Part shown: positions 7,636 to 15,186 of the stretch, piece after piece
How positions within the stretch are numbered: the stretch's first letter is position 1
How the letters are laid out: each line of letters starts with the position of its first letter
DNA from: CAMLFJ01 sp040902305
Lineage (GTDB): Bacteria > Methylomirabilota > Methylomirabilia > Rokubacteriales > CSP1-6
Assembly (NCBI GenBank): GCA_040902305.1
Contig: JBBDXN010000125.1
Location: forward strand, 21,556-85,555
Reading direction: 5' to 3'
Length of the DNA: 64,000 nt
Notes under the pieces: generated by a model
Told to the model about the DNA's origin: nothing
Database searches by the model: none
The model's input: only the letters and a program-made list of their open reading frames with translations
Program-made: the position numbers and the translations under genes

Positions 7636-8607
7636 CTATCGTCGAGTGCCCGGCCGCCACCCCTCCACCAACCCGGCGACGCCCCCGGGCATGAACCGCA
7701 TCGCGAGCACCAGTAGCGCCCCGAACACCGGGTGCACGAGGTTCGGGGACACCGTGCCGGCGATGTCGGGCCAGAACTGCAGGAAGAGTCCCCCGGCGAC
7801 GGCGCCCCAGACCGAGGTCATCCCGCCGAACACCGAGCCGACTAGCAAGAGGATCGACAACCAGTAGGTGAAGCTCTCGGGCGCGATGAAGTCGAGCAGC
7901 AAGGCGGCAAGCGCCCCCGCCATGCCGGCGTACGCTGCCCCCACCGCGAAGATCGCCGCCGTGTAGTGGGCGAGGTCGATCCCCGCGGCCTGAGCGGCGA
8001 CGGGGTGGTCACGCATCGCGCGGATCGCGCGCCCGATGCGCCCGGCGACCAGGTTCCTTGCCATCCAGAGCAGCAGCGCGAGGATGGCGAGGGTCACCAG
8101 GTACCACCATTGATCTTGGTCCAGGGGCAGGCCGGCCGGCGCGCTCGGCCGATCGAGGTAGAGGCCCTGCACACCACCGGTCCACGGGTGCAGGTGGCTC
8201 GACTTGAGCGTTTGCGGCACGGCCAGAGCGAGCGCGAACGTCGCCAGGGCGAGGTAGAAGCGGGTGAGCCGCGCCACCACGCGCCCGAAGAGGTACCCGG
8301 CGACCAGGCACATCAGCGGAGCGGCGAGGATCCCCACGTAGGCGGACACGCCGGCGTGGCGCATCATGACCGCCAGGGTGTAGGCGCCCAGCCCGTAGAA
8401 GGCGCCGTGACCGAGCGAGATGAACCCCGCCTGACCGGTGATCAGGTTCAGGCCCACGATGGCGATCGCGTGAGTACCGGCAAAGGCAAGCTGATAGGTC
8501 CGGAAGCCCCAGAGCACGAACGGGAGTACGAGCGCGCACACGACGACCGACGAGACGGCGAGGCGGTCTGCGAGGACCGCCGCCACCTTCCCGTTCAGTC
8601 GTGCCAT
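7636..8607 (-). CDS. livM: Branched-chain amino acid-type ABC transporter permease, LivM family
   Basis: 323 residues, ATG 8607 with a GAGAGAGGG-type ribosome site. The family hallmark LNLITGQAGFISLGHGAFYG occurs early (about residues 54-73), and the EAA-like coupling loop around AIRAMRDHPVAAQAAGID is near residue 210. About ten membrane segments. LivM normally works with LivH, LivG, LivF and a binding protein; none is adjacent, so this is an orphan within the tmRNA-bounded island. It may depend on another Liv system, such as the complete one at 37491-42017, or be non-functional. It also resembles urea/amide permeases (UrtC), which I cannot exclude. Confidence 0.85.
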   Translation of the reverse strand: MARLNGKVAAVLADRLAVSSVVVCALVLPFVLWGFRTYQLAFAGTHAIAIVGLNLITGQAGFISLGHGAFYGLGAYTLAVMMRHAGVSAYVGILAAPLMCLVAGYLFGRVVARLTRFYLALATFALALAVPQTLKSSHLHPWTGGVQGLYLDRPSAPAGLPLDQDQWWYLVTLAILALLLWMARNLVAGRIGRAIRAMRDHPVAAQAAGIDLAHYTAAIFAVGAAYAGMAGALAALLLDFIAPESFTYWLSILLLVGSVFGGMTSVWGAVAGGLFLQFWPDIAGTVSPNLVHPVFGALLVLAMRFMPGGVAGLVEGWRPGTRR

Positions 8608-8740
8608 GCTCGATGCCCTCTCTCTCCGCGCCGCGATCGCGGCACACCCGGAACCATACGGCGGGCGCGCGCCGAGATCCAGGGACGGCGGCGCCCTCGA
8701 TGCGCTAACATCGCCGTTGAAGCGGTCACGCTCAACCGGC

Positions 8741-8812
8741 CGGTTCTACGAGACGCTCGGCTTCACCGCGTCGCACGAGGGCATGAAGCGACACCTGGAG
8801 GGCAGCCGATGA
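8741..8812 (+). pseudogene. C-terminal stump of a GNAT acetyltransferase
   Basis: The frame ending at TGA 8810-8812 encodes RFYETLGFTASHEGMKRHL. This is the typical end of GNAT N-acetyltransferases (a.rfYeklGF....h..m...l). The upstream acetyl-CoA-binding motif is missing. Its stop codon overlaps the start of the racemase gene. Confidence 0.5.
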
Positions 8813-9501
8813 AGCGGATGGGCGTGCTCGGCGGCATCAGCGCGCAGGCCACGATGGACTTCGAGGCGCGGGTGCACCGCATCGCGCAGCGCCTCGTCCC
8901 GCAGCATCGGAACGAGGGCTATCCGCCGATGATCGTCTGGTACCATCGCCGCCCGCCGATCCGCATGGACGTCGACGGGCGTCCCGCCGAGCCGCGCGCG
9001 ATCGACCCGGAGCTGGTCGAGGCGGCGCGCTGGCTCGGCCAGATTGTGGACTTCGTCGTGATCCCGTGCAACGCCGCGCACGTCGGCCTCGAGGCGATCC
9101 GCGCCGCGGCGGGCCGCCCGGTGCTGAGCATGATCGACGTCACGATGGCGGAGGTGGCACGGCGGGGATGCCGGCGCGTCGGCGTGACCGGCTTCACCGG
9201 AGCCCCCGCCGTCTACCTCGACCCGCTGCGCGCGCGCCGGATCGAGTGCGCCACCATCAACGAGGGGACGCAGGCGCCGCTCGACGCAGCGATCCACGCG
9301 GTGGCGGAGGGCCGCGACGGCGCGGTGGAGGTGGCGGCCGCGCGGGCGGTCGTCGAGACGCTGCGGGGCGCCGGGGCCGACGGGGTCGTGCTGGGCTGCA
9401 CGGAGATCCCCCTGCTTCTGCCCGGGGAGGACGACGCCCCCGACCTGATCAATCCCCTGGCCCTGCTGGCCGAGGCCGCCGTGCGCTTCGCGATCGCCTG
9501 A
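8809..9501 (+). CDS. Aspartate/glutamate racemase family protein
   Basis: 230 residues from ATG 8809, with GGAGGGCAG just upstream. The N-terminal GVLGGISAQATMDFE loop and both catalytic cysteines are present: Cys87 in VIPCNAAH and Cys197 in VLGCTEIP. These act as the two acid/base residues for cofactor-independent racemisation. Family length is normal (about 230). The substrate (Asp, Glu, hydantoin or another alpha-amino acid) cannot be read from sequence. It sits in the island between gene fragments and has no operon partner. Confidence 0.85.
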   Translation: MKRMGVLGGISAQATMDFEARVHRIAQRLVPQHRNEGYPPMIVWYHRRPPIRMDVDGRPAEPRAIDPELVEAARWLGQIVDFVVIPCNAAHVGLEAIRAAAGRPVLSMIDVTMAEVARRGCRRVGVTGFTGAPAVYLDPLRARRIECATINEGTQAPLDAAIHAVAEGRDGAVEVAAARAVVETLRGAGADGVVLGCTEIPLLLPGEDDAPDLINPLALLAEAAVRFAIA

Positions 9502-9520
9502 GGGCGGGAGGCGCCCGGTC

Positions 9521-9840
9521 ACTTCAGCGTGTAGCGCGCCTGCTCCCACTCGAGGAGGGCGGGGCCGCTCGGCGAGTGCCGGTCCTGCTCCACCACGGCA
9601 CGCCGTGCTCGGCCATGTGAATGGGATACGGCTCTCGATCAGGGACCGGCCCTCCTCGGCCATGTCGCGGTGACGGCCGGGCGCGAAGTCGGGCTTCAGC
9701 TTCGCGCACACCTCCCGCAGTCGGTAAAGACGGGATATTTCGCCTCGGCGGCGAACGGCGCCGCGCGCCCGGCGCCGGGGTCGCTCACGCCGACGCTCGT
9801 CGCGTCCTTCATCCCAAGCACAGGGTCGGAATAGAACGGC
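9521..9840 (-). pseudogene. Degenerate coding remnant of unknown family
   Basis: Leftward frames contain plausible protein pieces in different phases: SRLYRLREVCAKLKPDFAPG followed by RHRDMAEEGRSLIESRIPF, then HMAEHGVPWWSRTG, then ALLEWEQARYTLK and a stop. The pieces read as one gene broken by several frameshifts. I do not recognise the family. It lies in the stretch between the racemase and the alpha/beta hydrolase, for which no intact gene is visible. Confidence 0.35.
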
Positions 9841-9916
9841 GTTTCCTGTATGCTCCGTCGTGGAATCCAAAGCGCATCGCACGCATTCTCGCGGCCAGCC
9901 GCACAAGGGGGACACG

Positions 9917-10663
9917 ATGAGGTCTTACGAGAAGGGCAACGTCCGCATTCACTACCAGGAAGCCGGTTCCGGCTTCCCGCTGTTCGTTATCCCCGGCGGG
10001 GGCCAGAACTCGACCATCGGCTTCATGTCGGACCGGGCGCCGTTCAACGCGACCGAGGACTTCAAGGACGAGTACCGCTGCATCACGGCCGACCTGCGCA
10101 ACGCTCCCAGCGGCCAGTCCTCTGGGCCGCTCGAGATCGACCGGCCGTGGGACTCCTATGCCGACGACCACCTCGGCCTCATGGATCACCTGGGCATCAG
10201 GCGCTTCATGGTGATCGGCTACTGCATCGGCGGCCCGTTCATCTGGAAGCTGCTCCAGCGCGCGCCGGAGCGCATCGTCGCCGCGGTCGTGTCGCAGCCC
10301 GTCGGCTTCCGCAAGGAATCGAACCCCATGTACGACAACAGCATGCAGACCTGGGGGCCGGCGCTGGTCAAGCAGCGGTCTGACCTCACGATGGACATGA
10401 TCGACAAGTTCCTGACCCGGATGTACGTCACCAACGCCGATTTCGTGTTCAGCGTGCCGCGTGAAGTCGTCAAGGGCTGCCCGGCGCCGGTGCTGGTCAT
10501 GCCGGACGAGACCCCGTCGCACCCCTACGAACCCGCCATCGAGTCGGCGATGCTGGCACCGAAGTCCGAGTTGACCTTCTTCCCGTGGAAGGACACGCAG
10601 GAGAAGATCCCGCTTGCGGTGCGGCACGTACGTACGTTCCTCAAGGCGAACCGGCCGGCGTGA
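9917..10663 (+). CDS. Alpha/beta hydrolase with Cys nucleophile
   Basis: 248 residues from ATG 9917, with an AGGGGG ribosome site. The fold is recognisable: oxyanion-type GGGQNS after strand 3 (about residue 27), the nucleophile elbow GYCIGG with Cys103 where Ser is usual, and a C-terminal His in AVRHVRTFL. A Cys nucleophile is found in dienelactone hydrolase-type members. The acid residue is probably in the VLVMPDETPSHP segment. Substrate unknown. A single gene inside the island, preceded by debris and followed by a short oxidoreductase stump. Confidence 0.8.
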   Translation: MRSYEKGNVRIHYQEAGSGFPLFVIPGGGQNSTIGFMSDRAPFNATEDFKDEYRCITADLRNAPSGQSSGPLEIDRPWDSYADDHLGLMDHLGIRRFMVIGYCIGGPFIWKLLQRAPERIVAAVVSQPVGFRKESNPMYDNSMQTWGPALVKQRSDLTMDMIDKFLTRMYVTNADFVFSVPREVVKGCPAPVLVMPDETPSHPYEPAIESAMLAPKSELTFFPWKDTQEKIPLAVRHVRTFLKANRPA

Positions 10664-10717
10664 TCCCGATGCCCGCGAGCAAGTACGTCCACCCCACGGG
10701 GTGGGTCCAGCCCGCGG

Positions 10718-10807
10718 TCTCGGCGGTTCTCCAACCACAGCCAGCTGGCGATGATCGAGGCCGCCCGCACGCGCCGGAGCGTGAAGATCGAGCGCGTCGA
10801 GGCCTAG
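10718..10807 (+). pseudogene. C-terminal stump resembling a Gfo/Idh/MocA oxidoreductase
   Basis: The frame ending at TAG 10805 reads SRRFSNHSQLAMIEAARTRR then SVKIERVEA. This resembles the final helix and strand (..s.amieAA..S...gr.V.i) of Gfo/Idh/MocA-type dehydrogenases. Nothing upstream continues it. The remaining bases to 10986 hold no gene I can support. Confidence 0.35.
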
Positions 10808-10986
10808 CGCGCGCCCGGCGATGTCAAGCAGGCGACTCCCCGTCGTCTCCAGTCGCCTATACTCCCACCCTCGGGCTGGCGTAGAATCTTGACTCGATAT
10901 GGATGGCCATGACCGATCGGGTTGCCGCGGTTTCGTTCCGTATACTCAGCCAATAACAACGCGTCAACGCTCCCTGGGAGGACACC

Positions 10987-11811
10987 ATGCTGAGAGCCCT
11001 ATCCCTGTTCGTGGTCGGCGTGTGCGCCAACGTTCTCGTCGCCGTGCCGGTGTTTGCGCAATCGCCAGCCGAAGTCACGCTTACCCGCATCGACTGCGGC
11101 ACCGGCGCCACGCCGACGGACGTTGGCCAGCGCTTTACCGACACGTTCGCGTACAAGGATCTCAAGCTGACGTTCACGTTCAGCTGCTACCTGCTCAAGC
11201 ACGGCAACGAATACATGGTGTGGGACACTGGCTTCGCACCCGGCACGAGTCCCAACGCGCCGAAAGTCGGCATCGTCGATCGCCTGAAGGAGCTCAAGGT
11301 TGCGCCCGAGCAGGTCAAGTACGTCGGCATCAGCCACTTTCACGGAGACCATACCGGCCAGCTCGCGCCGTTCACGAACGCGACCCTGCTCATCGGCAAG
11401 GGCGACTGGGACGGGATCACCGCGCCGACGCCAATGCAGGGCGCGAATGTCGCGGGCTTCAAGAGCTGGATCAGCGAAAACAGAAAGGTCGAGCCGCTGA
11501 CCGGGGACAAGGACGTGTTCGGCGACGGCAGCGTGATCGTTCTCAGGATGCCGGGTCACACGCCGGGCCACAGCTGCCTGCTGGTCAGGCTGAAGGAAAT
11601 GGGCCCGGTGCTGCTCACCGGCGACCTCGTCCACTTCCGCGAGAACTATGAAGGCGGCGGCGTACCGAGCTTCAACTTCGACCGCGCCGCGACGGTAGCC
11701 TCGATCGAGCGCATGAAGCAGATCGTCGCCAACCTGAAGGCGACTGTCGTCATCCAGCACGACACGCGCGACATCGGCAAGCTGCCGGCGTTCCCAGCTG
11801 CCGCGAAGTAA
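10987..11811 (+). CDS. Secreted metallo-beta-lactamase-fold hydrolase (lactonase-like)
   Basis: 274 residues from ATG 10987 after GGAGG. A Sec signal is cleaved near FAQ-S (residue 25). The binuclear zinc motif HFHGDH (His117, His119, Asp121, His122), the later GHTPGHS histidine, TGDLVHF and IQHD complete the site. Similar enzymes are annotated as N-acyl homoserine lactonase-like, but this fold covers many esters and lactones. The secreted location suggests action on an external substrate. It is the last intact gene before the right tmRNA-like repeat. Confidence 0.85.
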   Translation: MLRALSLFVVGVCANVLVAVPVFAQSPAEVTLTRIDCGTGATPTDVGQRFTDTFAYKDLKLTFTFSCYLLKHGNEYMVWDTGFAPGTSPNAPKVGIVDRLKELKVAPEQVKYVGISHFHGDHTGQLAPFTNATLLIGKGDWDGITAPTPMQGANVAGFKSWISENRKVEPLTGDKDVFGDGSVIVLRMPGHTPGHSCLLVRLKEMGPVLLTGDLVHFRENYEGGGVPSFNFDRAATVASIERMKQIVANLKATVVIQHDTRDIGKLPAFPAAAK

Positions 11812-11917
11812 CACTTTGGCAGCCTTGGGCTCGGGTCCGAGCCCCCTGCTGCACGGCTAGGCTCCGATGGTGCTGGTAGCACCTGCGAGCCGCGGAAGGT
11901 GACCCTAGGTCATAGCC

Positions 11918-11947
11918 AGGGGTTCGAGCCCCCTCAGCTCCACCAAA
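11918..11947 (+). repeat. tmRNA 3'-end repeat, right copy (candidate att site)
   Basis: A full tmRNA-type T-arm (AGGGG, loop TTCGAGC, CCCCT) is followed by the 3' acceptor strand CAGCTCC and ACCA. The sequence upstream is too short and too different to hold a whole tmRNA, because a coding gene ends at 11811. This is therefore an isolated 3' end of ssrA. With the copy at 6848 it brackets about 5 kb, as expected of an integrated or partly excised genomic island. Confidence 0.7.
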
Positions 11948-11965
11948 GCTTGAGCAGGGCCGACC

Positions 11966-12002
11966 CGGGGCAGACGGCGCGCACGCCGCGTCGCCTGCCC
12001 CG
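11966..12002. terminator. Strong hairpin between convergent genes
   Basis: CGGGGCAG (11966-11973) pairs perfectly with CTGCCCCG (11995-12002). An inner GGCG/CGCC can also form. On the + strand it is followed by a T-rich TCGTCTTT. It lies after the tmRNA-like 3' end and before the stop of the leftward PEP-mutase-like gene, so it could terminate either direction or be a relic of the ssrA terminator. Confidence 0.5.
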
Positions 12003-12013
12003 TCGTCTTTCCC

Positions 12014-12838
12014 TCAGCTCTGCATGAAGCCGGCGAGGTCCGCCGAGGACACCCCGCGGTCGACGTAGGCGAAGGTGCCCGCGTCCTTCACCTCGCGGGC
12101 CGCGTCGAGCAGGCCGCTCATCGCGGTGCGGTAGAGCGAGGTCGCCAGGCTGATCCGCTTCACCCCGGCCGCGGTCAGCTCGGCCACCGTGAACGATCGG
12201 CCCTTGATGCCCACCATGAAGTTCACCGGCTTCTTCACCGCGACGCACACCGCGCGCACCGCGGCCAGATCGGGCAGCCCCGGCGCCATGAGCACGTCCG
12301 CGCCCGCCTGCTCGAACGCCTGCAGCCGCTCGATGGTGTCGGCCAGGTCCGGATTGCCGCGCAGGAAGTTCTCGGTTCGCGCGGTGAGCGTGAACGGAAA
12401 GGACTGGGCGCGCGCCGCCGCCACCGCGGCGGCCACCCGCTCGGTCGCGGTGACGATGTCGAAGAGCGGCTTCTCCTTGTCGCCGGTCGCGTCCTCGATG
12501 GAGCCGCCCACCAGCCCCACCGAGGCGGCGAGGCGGATGGTCTCGGCGGCGGCCGACGGCGCGTCGCCGAACCCCTTCTCGAGATCGGCGGCGACCGGCA
12601 GGTCCGTCGCCTCCACGATGGCCCGCGAGTGGGCGAGCGCTTCCTCGCGTGTCACCTTGCCGTCGCGACGGCCGAGGGTCCCGGCCGAGGCGCCGCTCGA
12701 GGTGGCCAGCGCCACGAATCCGAGCGCGGCGAGGATGCGGGCCGAGCCGGCATCCCAGGGATTGGGAATCACGAAGGCCCCGGGCGCCTCGTGGAGCGCG
12801 CGAAAGCGGGCGGCCTTGTCGTTCTGGCTGACGGGCAT
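12014..12838 (-). CDS. Isocitrate lyase/PEP mutase superfamily protein
   Basis: 274 residues from ATG 12838. The TIM-barrel signatures are present: FVIPNPWDAGSARILAALGF early, the metal-binding DLEKGFGDAP (about residue 85) and GGSIEDATGD (about residue 112). The KKCGH loop of true isocitrate lyase is absent, so this belongs to the PEP mutase/oxaloacetate hydrolase/carboxyphosphonoenolpyruvate mutase side of the family. The reaction is probably cleavage or formation of a C-C or P-C bond in a 2-oxo or 2-hydroxy acid. It is followed at 12857 by a methyltransferase gene ending upstream; the two are likely unrelated in function. Confidence 0.85.
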   Translation of the reverse strand: MPVSQNDKAARFRALHEAPGAFVIPNPWDAGSARILAALGFVALATSSGASAGTLGRRDGKVTREEALAHSRAIVEATDLPVAADLEKGFGDAPSAAAETIRLAASVGLVGGSIEDATGDKEKPLFDIVTATERVAAAVAAARAQSFPFTLTARTENFLRGNPDLADTIERLQAFEQAGADVLMAPGLPDLAAVRAVCVAVKKPVNFMVGIKGRSFTVAELTAAGVKRISLATSLYRTAMSGLLDAAREVKDAGTFAYVDRGVSSADLAGFMQS

Positions 12839-12856
12839 GGTGGGCCTCCTTTGGGG

Positions 12857-13420
12857 CTACGGCTTCTTCCGCGGGGGCACCACCCAGTAGAAGACGGTGT
12901 GCTCGCCGTCGTCCAGCTTCAGCCTGATCGTCTTCTGCGGCGCCCAGTCTCCCAGGTCGTAGTTGTGGGAGACGATCCGCGTGCCGGGCCGGAGGTCGAG
13001 CAGCTTCGGGCGCAGCTTCATGTTCACCGCGGGCAGGAGGTAGAGGGTGACCACGGTGGCGTCGCGGATGTTGGCCTCGAAGATGTCGCCCTCGACGAAC
13101 TTGGCGCGGTCGCTCACGCCCGCCTTGCGCGCGTTCTCCCGCGCCTCCTGGACCAGGGTCGGGAGCAGCTCGATGCCGGTGCCGCGGGTGCCGAACTTCT
13201 TGGCCGCGGTGATCACGATCCGCCCGTCGCCCGAGCCCAGGTCGTACAGGACGTCGCTCTTCTTGACCTTTGCCACCTTCAGCATCTCGGCCACCACCCT
13301 CTCGTGGGTGGGCACGTAGGGAACGTCGGGCTCCTTCTGGGTCGGGGTCTGCGCGCTCGCCACGCCAACCGCGACCAGGATCAGGGCAAGGACGCGTACG
13401 ATCGACTGGCTGATCCGCAT
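12857..13420 (-). CDS. SAM-dependent methyltransferase with Sec signal peptide
   Basis: 187 residues. The first 23 (RISQSIVRVLALILVAVGVASA) form a clear signal peptide. The rest is a compact class I methyltransferase: VLYDLGSGDGRIVI is motif I (about residues 56-69) and GTGIELLP is motif II. SAM is cytosolic, so export is odd; either the sequence is a membrane anchor or the fold binds something else outside. The gene starts next to the stop of the APC transporter gene (13422), so they are probably co-transcribed. Confidence 0.8.
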   Translation of the reverse strand: MRISQSIVRVLALILVAVGVASAQTPTQKEPDVPYVPTHERVVAEMLKVAKVKKSDVLYDLGSGDGRIVITAAKKFGTRGTGIELLPTLVQEARENARKAGVSDRAKFVEGDIFEANIRDATVVTLYLLPAVNMKLRPKLLDLRPGTRIVSHNYDLGDWAPQKTIRLKLDDGEHTVFYWVVPPRKKP

Positions 13421-13421
13421 G

Positions 13422-14834
13422 TCAGGAACCTCCTTGGTTATGGGGCCGGGGGGTATCGGAACGGGTCGTCTCGTGCCGTCCCATCAACAGGAGTACGAGC
13501 GCGCCGGCCGCCACCACCGCCACCCCGACGATCGAGCCGGTCCCGCTGTAGGCGAGGCTGGCGTACAGCAGGTAGGCGCAGGTGGCGCAGAAGACGAGCG
13601 GCGTGACCGGATAGAGCGGCACCGAGAACGGCCGCGCCACCCCCGGCTCCCGGCGCCGCAGCACGAACAGCGAGACGCCGGTGAGGAGGAAGAACAGCCA
13701 GAACACCGGCGCGGTGAACTCCACCATGGTCTCGAAGCCCTCCCGCATGAATCCGCCGAGGAGGATCAGCCCGAGGGCGATCGCCCCCTGCACCAGGAGC
13801 GCGTTGACCGGCGTCCCCGCCCGGCGATTCCAGCGCCCGAGAAACGCGAGCGGCCGGAAGTCCCGCCCGAGGGCGTAGGCGGTGCGGGCGCCCGTGAACA
13901 CCGCGGCGTTCACCGACGTGGCGGCCGCGATCACGATGAGCACGCTCACCAGCCACGCGGTCCCGACCCCGGTCGAGCGCGCCATCAGGTCGGCGGCCAC
14001 CGTCTTCGACCCCGCCATCCCGGCCAGCCCGAGGCCGCGCAGGTACGCCACGTTCACCAGCAGGTAGAGCGCGGTGATCGCGACGACCCCCCACACGAGA
14101 GCCCGGACGATGCTCCCGCGGGGCCCGCGAATCTCCGCGGACGCGTAGGCCGCCTCGTTCCAGCCCCCGTAGGTGAGCAGCACGAAGACCATCATGAGGC
14201 CGAACGCCTGCGTGGACAGCGGGGTCGCGGGGGTCGTGGCCAGCAGTGAAGCGTTCCCGAACGCGAGGCCGGCCGCGATCACCAGGAGCAGGCCCGCGAC
14301 CTCGGCGGTCGTGAGCAGGTTCTGGATCAGGCGGCCTTGCCGCACGCCGATGACGTGAACGCCCGTGATCGCCGCCACCGTGAGTCCCGCGTAGAGGGTC
14401 GAGGAAGCGGCCCCGAGCGGGGCCAGCTTGGTGGCGTAGTCGCCAATGACGAAGGCGAGGAGCGCGATCGATCCGGTCTGGATCACGGTGATCCGCGCCC
14501 ACGCGAACAGGAAGGCCACCCGCATCCCGAAGGCCCGCGCCAGGTAGTGATAGTCCCCGCCCGGGCTCGGGTAGGCGGCGGCCAGCTCCGCGTAACACAG
14601 CGCCCCGATGAGCGAGATGGCCCCGCCCGCGGCCCACGCGGCCAGCACCACCGTCTCGCTCGGCGCGTTGGCCGCCACCAGCGACGGGGTCCGGAAGATG
14701 CCCGCGCCCACCACGGTGCCCACGATGATCGCCACCACGTCGATCACGCGCAGGGTGGAGCGAACGGTGGGGTCCGGGCGGGCGGCCGGCACCGGATCGG
14801 AGTCGCGGAGCGGAAGGGCCGGCATCACCGGCAT
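13422..14834 (-). CDS. APC-family amino acid permease
   Basis: 470 residues, about twelve membrane segments. The first helix contains IIVGTVVGAGIFRTP, the unwound substrate-binding motif of the amino acid-polyamine-organocation superfamily. The next helices carry the family's GGAISLIGALCYAELAAAYP pattern. Start ATG 14834 or, nine bases later, ATG 14825; a TATAAG box lies just upstream. The substrate is likely an amino acid, unspecified. The downstream neighbour is the signal-peptide methyltransferase. Confidence 0.85.
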   Translation of the reverse strand: MPVMPALPLRDSDPVPAARPDPTVRSTLRVIDVVAIIVGTVVGAGIFRTPSLVAANAPSETVVLAAWAAGGAISLIGALCYAELAAAYPSPGGDYHYLARAFGMRVAFLFAWARITVIQTGSIALLAFVIGDYATKLAPLGAASSTLYAGLTVAAITGVHVIGVRQGRLIQNLLTTAEVAGLLLVIAAGLAFGNASLLATTPATPLSTQAFGLMMVFVLLTYGGWNEAAYASAEIRGPRGSIVRALVWGVVAITALYLLVNVAYLRGLGLAGMAGSKTVAADLMARSTGVGTAWLVSVLIVIAAATSVNAAVFTGARTAYALGRDFRPLAFLGRWNRRAGTPVNALLVQGAIALGLILLGGFMREGFETMVEFTAPVFWLFFLLTGVSLFVLRRREPGVARPFSVPLYPVTPLVFCATCAYLLYASLAYSGTGSIVGVAVVAAGALVLLLMGRHETTRSDTPRPHNQGGS

Positions 14835-14919
14835 AGCTTATACCCGACCGAGGAGACCGCAACCGGCTCGTCACCCCTGTCCGACATTCTGGACATTGTG
14901 GCCGCCGCGCGCCGAGCCG

Positions 14920-14925
14920 TAGGAT
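14920..14925 (+). promoter_or_regulatory. Leaderless-type -10 box (TAGGAT) for the cold-shock-like gene
   Basis: TAGGAT lies six bases before the GTG start at 14932, with no Shine-Dalgarno between. TTGTGG at 14896-14901 gives an 18-base spacer. Transcription should begin at or next to the start codon. Confidence 0.5.
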
Positions 14926-14931
14926 CCGCAC

Positions 14932-15186
14932 GTGATCAAGACGGGGCGCATCGAGTTCTACGACCGGCCCACCGCCTGGGGCCTGATCATCGGCGACGAT
15001 CAGGATCTCTACGTAGTCCGGGGCCGCGACGGGCGCGGGGCGATGCCCCGGGTCGGGGAGCGCGTCGCCTTCGAGCCGCAGGCCCACGCCGACGGCAAGC
15101 GGGCGGCGGAGGTGCGGCTGGTGGGCCGGGGTCTCTCGCCGATCGGGCGCGAGGCGCCGGCGGCGGGCGTCAGGCCCCTCCGATGA
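14932..15186 (+). CDS. Cold-shock-domain-like small protein
   Basis: 84 residues from GTG 14932. The sequence TGRIEFYDRPTAWGLIIGDD then VGERVAFEPQAHADGKRAAE follows the cold-shock fold (KG.V..f....GfG.I...dG.d.f.h..., G..V.F......g..A..V), with aromatic RNP-like positions partly kept. A role in RNA or ssDNA binding is plausible. It is convergent with, and overlaps, the 3' end of the large cyclase gene on the other strand. Confidence 0.7.
   Translation: MIKTGRIEFYDRPTAWGLIIGDDQDLYVVRGRDGRGAMPRVGERVAFEPQAHADGKRAAEVRLVGRGLSPIGREAPAAGVRPLR

Noticed and set aside
11820..11945. A complete tmRNA or tRNA gene ending at 11945
   Set aside because: Only the T-arm and 3' acceptor strand are present; no matching 5' acceptor or tag-peptide region fits between 11811 and 11918.
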